Shown: positions 42,682 to 50,757 of the stretch, piece after piece
Layout: every line of letters starts with the position of its first letter
How positions within the stretch are numbered: position 1 is the first letter of the stretch
Origin: Achromobacter seleniivolatilans
GTDB taxonomy: Bacteria; Pseudomonadota; Gammaproteobacteria; Burkholderiales; Burkholderiaceae_B
DNA: 64,000 bases
Assembly (NCBI RefSeq): GCF_030864005.1
Contig: NZ_CP132976.1
Coordinates: forward strand, 6,386,001 to 6,450,000
Direction of reading: 5' to 3'
The notes under the pieces: model-generated
The model's input: the letters and a program-made list of their open reading frames with translations, nothing else
The model's database searches: none
Told to the model about the DNA's origin: nothing
Made by a program: the position numbers and the translations under genes

Positions 42682-43388
42682 ACGCCCAGATAGCGCGTCA
42701 GCTGCTCGGGTTGCCGGGCCAGCGACGCGCTATCTCCGTCTTGCACAATCAGTCCTTTCTCCATCACCAGGCAGCGGTCGGTGTGATCCAGCACCGCCCG
42801 GTAGTTGCGGTCCACGATCAACGTGGACATGCCGGTTGCGCGGATCTGGCGGATGATCTTCCAGATCTCCGCCACGATCAACGGCGCCAGCCCTTCAGTG
42901 GCTTCATCCAGAATCAGCAGATCGGGGTTGGTCATCAGCGCCCGGCCGATGGCCAGCATTTGCTGTTCCCCGCCCGATAATTGCTGCCCTCCGTGGTTCA
43001 GCCGTTCGCGCAGCCTTGGAAACGTGTCCAGCACCCGTGCATAGGTCCAAGCCTGTTTGCCGCGCAGATCCGGCCGCGCTGCGACTTGCAGGTTTTCGCG
43101 GACATTCAGATTGGGAAAAATGCCCCGGCCTTCGGGCACGTAGGCCACGCCGGAGCGCGCCACCACATGCGGCTGCGCATGGGTGCAATCGCGGCCGCTG
43201 ATCCGTACGTGGCCGCGCGCGCTTTTCACGTGACCCATCAGACTGCGGATCAGCGTGGTTTTGCCCATCCCGTTGCGTCCTACGAGTCCGATGGATTCAC
43301 CGGGCGCGATGTGCATGTCGATACCGCGCAGCACATGGCTGGCGCCGTAATAGACGTGCAGTCCGTTTGCTTCGATCAGCGCATTCAT
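42678..43388 (-). CDS. Branched-chain-type ABC transporter ATPase LivF
   Basis: Protein of 236 aa: Walker A GRNGMGKTTLIRSLMG (about residues 37-52), GVAYVPEGRGIFPNLNVREN, signature LSGGEQQMLAIGRALM, Walker B LLILDEATEGLAP. ATEGLAP is the LivF-type hallmark. It is the last gene of the DUF4863-bclA-liv operon, and its ATG overlaps the livG stop (ATGA). In box clusters such transporters are thought to import benzoate or related aromatic acids. The stop codon overlaps that of the convergent TPP enzyme gene. Confidence 0.92.
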   Translation of the reverse strand: MNALIEANGLHVYYGASHVLRGIDMHIAPGESIGLVGRNGMGKTTLIRSLMGHVKSARGHVRISGRDCTHAQPHVVARSGVAYVPEGRGIFPNLNVRENLQVAARPDLRGKQAWTYARVLDTFPRLRERLNHGGQQLSGGEQQMLAIGRALMTNPDLLILDEATEGLAPLIVAEIWKIIRQIRATGMSTLIVDRNYRAVLDHTDRCLVMEKGLIVQDGDSASLARQPEQLTRYLGV

Positions 43389-44161
43389 GCGTTGGCTCCT
43401 TGTGCATGGCCGTGCGTGTCGTCGCCCAGATACGCGGTGCGCACGTCGGCGTTGGCCCGGATGTCCGTTGGCGTGCCGCTGGCAATCGCGGTGCCATTGA
43501 CCATGACCGTGATGGTTTCGGCAATGCGGAACACCGCGTCCATATCGTGTTCCACCAGCAAGATGGCATGGCCAGATTTCAGGGTTTGCAGAAGATCCAG
43601 AATGCGGTCTGTTTCTTCAGGTCCCATTCCGGCCAGCGGCTCATCCAGCAGCAGCACCTGCGGTTCGCCTGCCAGGCACATGGCGATCTCCAACTGGCGT
43701 TTGCGGCCGTGCGGCAGCAGGCCAGCGATGCGAGCCGCGTCATCCGCCAGACCTGTGCGCTCCAGCGCGTGACGCGCCAGTTCGGCGCTGCGGCGGCAAT
43801 CAGACGCCGGGCGCCACCAGTGCCAGAATCGCTGCCGGCCTGCCTGGGCGGCTAGCCGGCAATTTTCAAACACGCTCAGTTCCTGAAACAAGGTGGAACG
43901 CTGATAGCTTCGGCCCAGCCCCGCCCGTGCGCGTTCAGGTTGCCGCCACGCGGTGATGTCGCGATCGCCCAGCGTGACCTGGCCGCTGCTGGGCGCCAAC
44001 TCGCCCGACAGGATGTTGATCAGCGTGGACTTGCCCGCGCCGTTGGTCCCGATGACGGCATGCACCTGTCCGCGCAACAACCCCAGCGAAACGCTATTGA
44101 CCGCGGTCAGGCCGCCGAAGCGGCGCGTCACGCCGCTGGCCGCCAGCAAAAGATCAGACAT
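43385..44161 (-). CDS. Branched-chain-type ABC transporter ATPase LivG
   Basis: Protein of 258 aa from the ATG at 44161, which overlaps livM by 8 bp. It has Walker A GTNGAGKSTLINILSGEL, LGRSYQRSTLFQELSVFENC, the signature region LLPHGRKRQLEIAMCLAGEP and Walker B VLLLDEPLAGMGPEET, the LivG pattern. The Arg-Lys-Arg-Gln signature loop replaces LSGGQ, as is common in LivG proteins. It partners LivF in the inferred aromatic-acid importer. Confidence 0.92.
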   Translation of the reverse strand: MSDLLLAASGVTRRFGGLTAVNSVSLGLLRGQVHAVIGTNGAGKSTLINILSGELAPSSGQVTLGDRDITAWRQPERARAGLGRSYQRSTLFQELSVFENCRLAAQAGRQRFWHWWRPASDCRRSAELARHALERTGLADDAARIAGLLPHGRKRQLEIAMCLAGEPQVLLLDEPLAGMGPEETDRILDLLQTLKSGHAILLVEHDMDAVFRIAETITVMVNGTAIASGTPTDIRANADVRTAYLGDDTHGHAQGANA

Positions 44162-45215
44162 GAGGTTCTCCCTGGATGGGCAGGCGGGCAGCGGTTGCCG
44201 CGCGGGTTTCTTTCGCGTTGGCGGACGGCGGCGCGTCGCGCACGCCTGCCAGACGCGCCTCACGGCGTTGCCGCCATTGCGCGGGCAAGCCTGCCAGACC
44301 ATTTGGCAGCAGGGCCACCAGCGCGATGATGGCGATGCCCAATGGCAAATGCCAATGCCGCGCATAGTCGCCGAACAGCTCTTGGGACTGAAACAGTTCT
44401 TGCATCAGCACCAGCGCCACAGTGCCCAGCACGGCGCCGCCCAGGCTGGCCATGCCGCCCAGGATCACCATCAGCAGCACCAGGCCAGACTGTTCCCAGG
44501 CCAGCAATTCAGGCGTGACAAACCCGTCTTTCAACGCAAACAGAAAACCCGCCAGGCTGGCCAGTGTGGCGCCCACGACATAGGCGGTGAGCTTGTAGGG
44601 ATAGGTCGAATAACCGGCGGCGCGCATGCGCTGTTCATTGATGCGGATGCCAGCCAGCGCCGCGCCGAAAGGCGAGCGCCGCAACAGCGCCAGAAACCCC
44701 CAGGTGAACGCCAGGCAGGCCAGCACAAAATAATAAAACGTCGTGGCCTTGCTCAGGTCGAAGGGCATCCATCCGGCAATGGCAAGCTCTGGCCTGAAGT
44801 ACAGATAGATGCCGTCGCTGCCGCCGCCCACTTTGGTGTCGTGAAAGACGTAGTACGCCATTTGCGCAAAGGCCAGCGTCACCATGATGAAGTACACGCC
44901 TTTCGTGCGCAGCGCCAACGCGCCGGTCACCACGGCGTAGACGGCCGCCGCCAGCAAGGCGGCGGGCAGCAGCCACCACAGGCTGGCCGCTTCTGATTCG
45001 GGTGACAGCAAGGCCGCCGCATACGCGCCTATGCCGAAGAAGGCGGCATGGCCCAGGCTGACCAGCCCCGCGCCGCCCACCAGCAATTGCAGGCTTAACG
45101 CGAAGATCGCGTAGATCATGATCTTGATTGCCAGACCGGTGTAGTAGTCGCTGCCGCTCCAGGCAAAGGTGGCCAGTGCCAAGAGCGCCGCAAAAGGCAG
45201 AAATCGATTCAGCAT
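44154..45215 (-). CDS. Branched-chain-type ABC transporter permease LivM
   Basis: Inner-membrane permease of 353 aa from the ATG at 45215. About ten hydrophobic segments are visible. Family motifs include YAIFALSLQLLVGGAGLVSL, GHAAFFGIGAYAAALL, LRTKGVYFIMVTLAFAQM and SPFGAALAGIRINEQRMRAA. The C-terminal 40 residues are a polar Arg/Ala-rich tail (PAQWRQRREARLAGV) in the cytoplasm. It lies 2 bp after livH. Confidence 0.92.
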   Translation of the reverse strand: MLNRFLPFAALLALATFAWSGSDYYTGLAIKIMIYAIFALSLQLLVGGAGLVSLGHAAFFGIGAYAAALLSPESEAASLWWLLPAALLAAAVYAVVTGALALRTKGVYFIMVTLAFAQMAYYVFHDTKVGGGSDGIYLYFRPELAIAGWMPFDLSKATTFYYFVLACLAFTWGFLALLRRSPFGAALAGIRINEQRMRAAGYSTYPYKLTAYVVGATLASLAGFLFALKDGFVTPELLAWEQSGLVLLMVILGGMASLGGAVLGTVALVLMQELFQSQELFGDYARHWHLPLGIAIIALVALLPNGLAGLPAQWRQRREARLAGVRDAPPSANAKETRAATAARLPIQGEPHV

Positions 45216-45217
45216 GG

Positions 45218-46099
45218 TCAGCCCTGTTTGAACAGCCCTTCGGGCTTGCAAAGAAGAATGAAGGCCATCAGCAGGTAGACCAGCACGCCTGCGGCGGAAG
45301 GGAATAACACTTGTCCAAAGGTCTCGACAATGCCGACCAGCATGGCCGCCAGAAACGCGCCGCGAATGGAGCCGATACCGCCGATGACCACCACCACAAA
45401 ACAGATGATCAGCACGCCATTGCCCATCCCGGGATACACGGACGACACGGGCGCGGCAATGGTGCCCGCCAATGCCGCCAATGCGACACCGGCTGCAAAC
45501 ACCAGCCGGTACAGCTTGTTGATGTCTATGCCCAGCGACCCGATCATTTCGCGATTGCTGGCGCCTGCGCGCAACATCATGCCCAGCCGTGTGCGTGAAA
45601 TGATCCAGTACAGCAGCAACGCGACGGCGATGCCGACGGCCGAGATGAACAACCGATAGACCGGATACGTCATCACGCCACCCAGCGAAATGCTGCCTTG
45701 CAGCCAGGCGGGCAGGGGCACGCCGTGTACGTCGTTGCCGACCAGGATGCTGCGCAGTTCCTCAAAAACCAGAATCAGGCCATAGGTCATCAGCACCTGC
45801 TGCAAATGATTGCGGTGGTACAGATAGCTGAAGAACGCGGCTTCCAGAAAATATCCCAGCACGCCAGCCAGCAGTACACAGACAATCAGCGTGGCGACGA
45901 AACCGCCGCCCAGCCAACGGTCCACCAGCGGCCCCAGCGCAAACGCCATGTAGGCGCCGATCATGTAGAAGCTGCCATGGGCAAGATTGATGATGCCCAT
46001 GATGCCGAAGATCAGGGTGAGTCCGCTGGCCACCAGGAACAGCAGCAAGCCATACTGGAAGGCGTTCAGGCTTTGGATAAGAAGGATGCTGATGTCCAT
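45218..46099 (-). CDS. Branched-chain-type ABC transporter permease LivH
   Basis: Inner-membrane permease of 293 aa. Motifs are LNAFQYGLLLFLVASGLTLI, FGIMGIINLAHGSFYMIGAY, ISRTRLGMMLRAGASNREMI with GSLGIDINKLY, and GIGSIRGAFLAAMLVGIVET. It pairs with LivM as the second translocation subunit. It lies 15 bp downstream of its cognate binding-protein gene. Confidence 0.92.
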   Translation of the reverse strand: MDISILLIQSLNAFQYGLLLFLVASGLTLIFGIMGIINLAHGSFYMIGAYMAFALGPLVDRWLGGGFVATLIVCVLLAGVLGYFLEAAFFSYLYHRNHLQQVLMTYGLILVFEELRSILVGNDVHGVPLPAWLQGSISLGGVMTYPVYRLFISAVGIAVALLLYWIISRTRLGMMLRAGASNREMIGSLGIDINKLYRLVFAAGVALAALAGTIAAPVSSVYPGMGNGVLIICFVVVVIGGIGSIRGAFLAAMLVGIVETFGQVLFPSAAGVLVYLLMAFILLCKPEGLFKQG

Positions 46100-46114
46100 G
46101 GGGCCTCCTTGCGA

Positions 46115-47275
46115 TCAGAGCTTGCAGCCGCGGGCCGGATCGGCCAGTTTTTTTACGGCGACTTCCACGACCTTGTTCTCAAGGCCGTCGACGCGGCGCA
46201 GGTAGATGTCCTGCACGGGGTTGCCGGCTGCGGACAAGGTGAAGGGGCCACGCGGGCTATCGACCGTGGCGCTGCGCATGGCGCTGCGGAAAGCCTCCTT
46301 CTTGGCGAAGTCGCCCTTTACCGCAGTCAGCCCCGATTGCATCAGTTGCGCGGCGTCATAACCCTGCACGGCGTACACGTCTGGCTGCGCGTTGTATTGC
46401 TTGGCATAGTCGGCGCGAAAGGCGTTGTCGCGCGGGGTGTTCAATCCGTCGGCGTAATGCAGCGTGGTTAACAGGCCTTGCGCGGAGGCGCCTTGAGCCT
46501 GCAAGGTGCCGTCGGTCAGGAAGCCTGAGCCGTACAGCGGAATCGTTTTATCCAGGCCCGCTGCGTGATAGTCCTGCACGAACTTCACGGCGCCGCCGCC
46601 AGCAAAGAACGTGAACACCATGTCGGGCTTGAGCGCCGCGATCTCGGTCAGCAGCGATTGGAATTCCACGTTGGGGAACGGCAGGCTGAGTTCTTTGACG
46701 ACTTTGCCGCCGGCCTTCTCAAAACCTTCTTTGAATCCGCCCACGGCTTCGTCGCCCGCTGCGTATTTCCAAGTGATGGTGACGGCGGTCTTGTGGCCTT
46801 TGTTGTAAGCCACCGGCCCCATGGCATAGGCAGGTTGCCAGTTGGTGAATGATGTGCGGAAGATGCCCGGGCCGCACAAGGGGCCCGTGATGGCGTTGGC
46901 GCCCGCGTTGGTGACGATCAGCGTGGTGTCGCTGTCCTTGGCGGATTTGGCCAGCGCCATCGCCACGCCGGAGTGCACCGTGCCGATCAACACATCGACC
47001 TGATCCCGCTTGATCAGCCGATTGGCATTCTCTGCCGCTTTGGCGGGATTGGATTCGTCATCGACCTTGAAGTATTCAATCTCGCGCCCGCCCAGCTTGC
47101 CGCCTTGCTCGGCGACGTAGAGCTTGAATCCATTTTCAATCGCAGTGCCCAGTGCGGCAAAGGTGCCGCTATAGGGCAGCATGAAGCCGACTTTGATTTT
47201 GTCGGCTGCCTGCGCGCTGCTTGCAGCAAGCATCAAGGCTGCGGTAAGCGCAGCCCGGGTCAGGGCGTGATTCAT
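46115..47275 (-). CDS. Liv-type ABC transporter substrate-binding protein, probably for benzoate or a related acid
   Basis: Periplasmic binding protein of 386 aa with a signal peptide (about residues 1-23, ending AQAA). It starts KIKVGFMLPYSGTFAALGTA and has GGKLGGREIEYFKVDDESNP, DQVDVLIGTVHSGVAMALAK and GPGIFRTSFTNWQPAYAMGP, typical of the aromatic-compound branch of the type I (LivJ-like) binding fold. It lies directly downstream of benzoate-CoA ligase. Ligand assignment rests on operon context only. Confidence 0.88.
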   Translation of the reverse strand: MNHALTRAALTAALMLAASSAQAADKIKVGFMLPYSGTFAALGTAIENGFKLYVAEQGGKLGGREIEYFKVDDESNPAKAAENANRLIKRDQVDVLIGTVHSGVAMALAKSAKDSDTTLIVTNAGANAITGPLCGPGIFRTSFTNWQPAYAMGPVAYNKGHKTAVTITWKYAAGDEAVGGFKEGFEKAGGKVVKELSLPFPNVEFQSLLTEIAALKPDMVFTFFAGGGAVKFVQDYHAAGLDKTIPLYGSGFLTDGTLQAQGASAQGLLTTLHYADGLNTPRDNAFRADYAKQYNAQPDVYAVQGYDAAQLMQSGLTAVKGDFAKKEAFRSAMRSATVDSPRGPFTLSAAGNPVQDIYLRRVDGLENKVVEVAVKKLADPARGCKL

Positions 47276-47360
47276 GGTTTGTCTCCGTGCTTGTTATGGG
47301 CTGGCGCAAGCGCAGCCTGGGTGCTCGCGCTGGCCGCGGGCGCGGCCGGCGCGGATAGGG

Positions 47361-48920
47361 TCACAGCGTTGACTCTTCCAGTTGCCGCAGCCGGAACCGC
47401 TGGATTTTTCCGGTAGCGGTCTTGGGCAGTTCTTCTGTGAAATTGATCTGGCGCGGATACTTGAAGGGGGCCAGCCGTTGCTTCACGTAGCTCTGCAAGG
47501 CGGCGCCCGTCTGCGCGTCCGGTTCAAAGCCTGGGCGCAGCACAACATAGGCTTTGGTTTTGACCAAACCATCGTGGTCTGGCACGCCGATCACGGCGGC
47601 TTCCAGCACGGCTTCGTGCTGCACCAGGATGTTCTCGACTTCAACGGGCGACACATACTGGCCGCTGACTTTGATCATGTCGTCGCTGCGGCCAGCGTAG
47701 GTGTAGTAGCCGTCCGGGTCGCAGGTGTATTTGTCGCCGCTTTTGAGCCAATCACCCAGAAAGCATTGGCGCGTTTTGTCGCGATTGTTCCAGTACATCA
47801 GCGCCGCGCTGGGGCCTTTGATGTAGAGGTCGCCAATCGTGCCTGCGGCGACCAGCGCGCCGTTGTCGTCCCGCAATTGCACTTCGTAGCCCGGTACCGG
47901 TTTGCCGGTCGTGCCGTAACGCAATTGCCCGGTCTGGTTGGAAATGAAGATATGCAGCATTTCGGTGGAGCCGATGCCATCCAGAATTTCACAGCCGAAA
48001 TGCCGCGTGAAGCGTTCGCCGATGTCGCGGGGCAAGGCCTCGCCAGCGGATGTGCAGACCCTGAGCGCCACCTGGTCGCGTGGCGGAAGATCGGTCGAGG
48101 CCAACATGCTGGCGTACAGCGTTGGCACGCCATAGAACACGGTGGGACGGTGCCGGGTCAGCCGTTGGAACACCGCCTGCGGCGTGGGCCGTTCACCCAT
48201 CAGAATGACGGTAGCGCCCACCGACAGCGGGAACGTCAAGCCGTTGCCCAGGCCATAGGCAAAAAACAATTTGGCGGCCGAGAACACCACATCGTCTTCG
48301 CGGATGCCCAGCACTGGTTTGGCATACAGCTCGGCCGTGTGCCACAGGTTGCCATGCGTATGGACCACGCCTTTGGGTTTGCCTGTGGAACCGGAGGAAT
48401 ACAGCCAGAAAGCGATCTCGTCGGACAAGGTGCGCACGGCAGGCGCCAGCGGCGCGGCGGCCAGCAAGGCTTCGAAGTCCAAAGCGTGGGCGGGCAGGGG
48501 AGTGACGGCTTGGGACACCACCAGATGCTCGACGTCAGTGGCCGCCTGCGTCAATGCGGATTGCAGCGTGGGTAGCAACGCGCCCGAAACAAACACGGCG
48601 CGCACGCGGCTGTGCGCCACGATGTAGGCGTAGTCGTCTGCGGTCAGCAGTGTATTCACGGCGACCGGCACTACCCCGGCATGCAGCGCGCCCAGAAACA
48701 CCACGGGCCAGTCCGCCGTGTCTTGCATCAGCAGCAGAATGCGTTCTTCGCGGCGCAGCCCCAACTGACGCAAAGCGCCCGCCATACGCGCCACGCGCTC
48801 GGCCAGTTCGCCATAGGTGAGCTGGCGCGTGTCGTCGATATAAGCCGTTTTGGCGGCGCGTGGCGCGTTCAGCGCGGCCAGATAACTGGCAAAGTTCAGT
48901 TCGGCGGGGCAGGCGTTCAC
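47361..48920 (-). CDS. bclA: Benzoate-CoA ligase
   Basis: Adenylate-forming enzyme of 519 aa making benzoyl-CoA from benzoate, CoA and ATP in the cytoplasm, the entry step of the box pathway. The start is GTG at 48920, set by AGGAG 7 bp upstream and by the normal N-terminus NACPAELNFASYLAAL. The P-loop is WLYSSGSTGKPKGVVHTHGN; the aromatic binding region is FSAAKLFFAYGLGNGLTFPL; A5 is LDGIGSTEMLHIFISN; the catalytic Lys region is LPKTATGKIQRFRL. These match the benzoate/2-aminobenzoate ligase group. DUF4863 lies upstream and the Liv genes downstream on the same strand. Confidence 0.93.
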   Translation of the reverse strand: MNACPAELNFASYLAALNAPRAAKTAYIDDTRQLTYGELAERVARMAGALRQLGLRREERILLLMQDTADWPVVFLGALHAGVVPVAVNTLLTADDYAYIVAHSRVRAVFVSGALLPTLQSALTQAATDVEHLVVSQAVTPLPAHALDFEALLAAAPLAPAVRTLSDEIAFWLYSSGSTGKPKGVVHTHGNLWHTAELYAKPVLGIREDDVVFSAAKLFFAYGLGNGLTFPLSVGATVILMGERPTPQAVFQRLTRHRPTVFYGVPTLYASMLASTDLPPRDQVALRVCTSAGEALPRDIGERFTRHFGCEILDGIGSTEMLHIFISNQTGQLRYGTTGKPVPGYEVQLRDDNGALVAAGTIGDLYIKGPSAALMYWNNRDKTRQCFLGDWLKSGDKYTCDPDGYYTYAGRSDDMIKVSGQYVSPVEVENILVQHEAVLEAAVIGVPDHDGLVKTKAYVVLRPGFEPDAQTGAALQSYVKQRLAPFKYPRQINFTEELPKTATGKIQRFRLRQLEESTL

Positions 48921-48990
48921 GGTTGTCTCCTGTTGTCCTGGGGGCGGGCCACGGCTGTAGTTGTTATCGCCTGACCGTCTTTTTTTGGGG

Positions 48991-49467
48991 CTAGCTGTCT
49001 GGCCGGGTGAACTCGATGGCGCCGCCGGGCAGCAGGTACAGCACCAGGGCGCGGCCGTGGGTGACGGTGGGGCGGTGGGCGCTGCCCGGGCCGTAGACCA
49101 GCCAGCCGGCGCCATGGCCATCGAAGCGGGCATCTGCGGTCAGCGGCATGATCAGGTCGATCTCGCCATTGGGATGGGCGTGCTGCGGGCCGGCCAGGTC
49201 GTCCATGTCGACGACGTCCACGGAACAATCCGCCAGGTCTGGGGCGGGTTTGATGACACGGCCATAACGAATGCCGCCGCCTTCCCGGTTGCACATCCAA
49301 CCGTCGGCCACGCCCTGCCTACAGGCGGCAAAGATGTTTTGGTACAGCGCGCTGTCCGGACCGGCATCGCGGTTTAGACGGGCCGCTAGCCCATCATCCA
49401 GCGTTTGACCGGCGACAAGGCGCATCGCTTCGCGCATCAGGGCATGGAATTGATCTGGCGTGCTCAC
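48991..49467 (-). CDS. DUF4863 protein with cupin-like motifs
   Basis: Protein of 158 aa, first gene of the bclA-liv operon. The start is GTG at 49467, supported by GGAGGAG upstream; an open frame reaching further upstream would overlap the boxR promoter region and lacks a ribosome site. The family, DUF4863, is typical of box clusters. A cupin metal motif H-x-H-x3-E is visible at His96, His98 and Glu102 (QHAHPNGEIDLIMP), with PGSAH (His131) as the second motif, followed by LVLYLLPGGAIEF. A metal-binding cupin fold is therefore likely; its reaction is unknown. Confidence 0.82.
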   Translation of the reverse strand: MSTPDQFHALMREAMRLVAGQTLDDGLAARLNRDAGPDSALYQNIFAACRQGVADGWMCNREGGGIRYGRVIKPAPDLADCSVDVVDMDDLAGPQHAHPNGEIDLIMPLTADARFDGHGAGWLVYGPGSAHRPTVTHGRALVLYLLPGGAIEFTRPDS

Positions 49468-49560
49468 CGGGACTCCTCCTTTACACTGTCGGCGCTTTAG
49501 ATGCGAGATGAATTGAGTGCTGTTTTTTTGCACATCAGCGCCATGGACCTGCTTGGAGGA

Positions 49561-49589
49561 AAAATAGTGCTTCCAAAGGTTTGGGTCAA
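49561..49589 (-). promoter_or_regulatory. Candidate sigma70 promoter of the DUF4863-bclA-liv operon
   Basis: Reading the - strand: TTGACC (49589-49584), 17-bp spacer, TATTTT (49566-49561). Spacing is ideal. A GCACTA half-site covers the -10, and the full operator-like box abuts the -35. Confidence 0.55.
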
Positions 49590-49602
49590 GCACTATAGTG
49601 CA
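49589..49602. promoter_or_regulatory. Candidate BoxR operator between bclA operon and boxR
   Basis: AGCACTATAGTGCA fits TGCA-N6-TGCA with one mismatch and contains the 12-bp palindrome GCACTATAGTGC (49590-49601). It sits 42 bp upstream of boxR, over a TATAGT -10-like string (49594-49599), and abuts the -35 of the divergent promoter. Confidence 0.65.
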
Positions 49603-49644
49603 TAAAACAGGGCTTATCAGGGTATTTGCGGAGTCAGCCAAAAC

Positions 49645-50553
49645 ATGAATCAAGCGCTAGACGCGGCGCCAACCGAACCCAGGCGGGAAGCTTTCCTGGT
49701 GGCATTGGGCGAGCGGGTGCGCCGCTTGCGGGCTATCCGCGGCATGACGCGCAAGAGCCTGTCGCAGGTGACCGGCGTGTCCGAGAGGCATCTGGCCAAT
49801 CTGGAACATGGGGTCGGCAACGCGTCGATCCTGGTGCTGTTGCAAATCGCGCGTGCCTTTAACTGCGCGCTTGCCGAACTGGTGGGCGACGTAACGACCG
49901 AGTCGCCCGATTGGCTGTTGATTCGCGAACTGCTTAGTGGCCGCACCGAATCTGATTTGCAGCGCGCCCGTGAAGCCCTGACCCAACTGTTTGGCGTCGG
50001 CGCCGGTGCGCAGCGCCCCAATCGCACGCAGCGCGTCGCGCTGATCGGGTTGCGTGGGGCAGGCAAATCGACGTTGGGTCAGATGCTGGCCGACGATCTG
50101 GGTTATCCCTTTGTTGAGTTGAACCGGGAAATTGAGCGCGTCGCCGGCTGCAGCATTCTGGAAATCCACAATCTGTATGGCCCTAACGCCTACCGCCGCT
50201 ATGAGCGCCGGGCGCTGGAAGAGGCGGTGCAGATCTATCCGGAAATGGTGCTGGCCACACCGGGCGGGCTGGTTTCAGAGCCAGCCACCCTGAATCTGTT
50301 GCTGGCGCATTGCTACACCGTGTGGCTGCGCGCCACCCCGGAAGAGCACATGGGCCGCGTCATGGCGCAGGGCGACTTCCGGCCCATGTCGGGCAACAAC
50401 GAAGCCATGGCCGACCTGAAACGCATCCTGGCCGGACGTGAAGCTTTTTACGCCAAGGCTGATCTGACCTGGATCACCAGCAACCTGGAAGTTCAAGAAA
50501 GCTTTGCCGGTTTGCGCACTCAGGTTCGCAAGGCCTGCGGTTTGCCGCTGTAA
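49645..50553 (+). CDS. boxR: XRE-shikimate kinase fusion regulator BoxR
   Basis: Protein of 302 aa fusing an XRE helix-turn-helix to a shikimate-kinase-like ligand domain, as in the BzdR/BoxR regulators that bind benzoyl-CoA. The DNA-binding part (about residues 20-80) has LGERVRRLRAIRGMTRKSLS, QVTGVSERHLANLEHGVGNA and SILVLLQIARAFNCAL. The kinase-like part (about 130-300) has Walker A GLRGAGKSTLGQMLADDLGY, FVELNREIERVAG, IHNLYGPNAYRRYERRALEE and the lid region GDFRPMSGN. It is divergent from the ligase operon and precedes boxCBA. Repression relieved by benzoyl-CoA is the family model. Confidence 0.94.
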   Translation: MNQALDAAPTEPRREAFLVALGERVRRLRAIRGMTRKSLSQVTGVSERHLANLEHGVGNASILVLLQIARAFNCALAELVGDVTTESPDWLLIRELLSGRTESDLQRAREALTQLFGVGAGAQRPNRTQRVALIGLRGAGKSTLGQMLADDLGYPFVELNREIERVAGCSILEIHNLYGPNAYRRYERRALEEAVQIYPEMVLATPGGLVSEPATLNLLLAHCYTVWLRATPEEHMGRVMAQGDFRPMSGNNEAMADLKRILAGREAFYAKADLTWITSNLEVQESFAGLRTQVRKACGLPL

Positions 50554-50579
50554 GCAACGCCGCTTCTCGTTCTGCTTGA

Positions 50580-50610
50580 AATGCCGCCTTGGGTTCCAGG
50601 CGGCATTTTT
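50580..50610 (+). terminator. Rho-independent terminator of boxR
   Basis: ATGCCGCC pairs with GGCGGCAT across a short loop, followed by TTTT. It separates boxR from the box operon promoter. Confidence 0.85.
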
Positions 50611-50643
50611 CATTGGGCGGCTGACGCTCGGTGCATCAGAACC

Positions 50644-50657
50644 TGCACTTTTATGCA
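50644..50657. promoter_or_regulatory. Candidate BoxR operator 1 of boxCBA
   Basis: TGCACTTTTATGCA is an exact TGCA-N6-TGCA box, 9 bp upstream of the proposed -35. Confidence 0.65.
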
Positions 50658-50665
50658 TGTCTTGC

Positions 50666-50694
50666 TTGACGACAATTTTCTCCTGCACTAATCT
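50666..50694 (+). promoter_or_regulatory. Candidate sigma70 promoter of boxCBA
   Basis: TTGACG (50666-50671), 17 bp, TAATCT (50689-50694). The -10 lies inside operator 2. Confidence 0.5.
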
Positions 50695-50697
50695 GCA
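50684..50697. promoter_or_regulatory. Candidate BoxR operator 2 of boxCBA
   Basis: TGCACTAATCTGCA is an exact TGCA-N6-TGCA box, 40 bp (about four helical turns) from operator 1 and overlapping the proposed -10. Two more isolated TGCA strings lie at 50632 and 50713. Confidence 0.68.
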
Positions 50698-50757
50698 CAA
50701 TAATTCATGTGATGCAGTATTTTTCCTGTCCAGGCAGGGCGTACGAGGAGACACACT

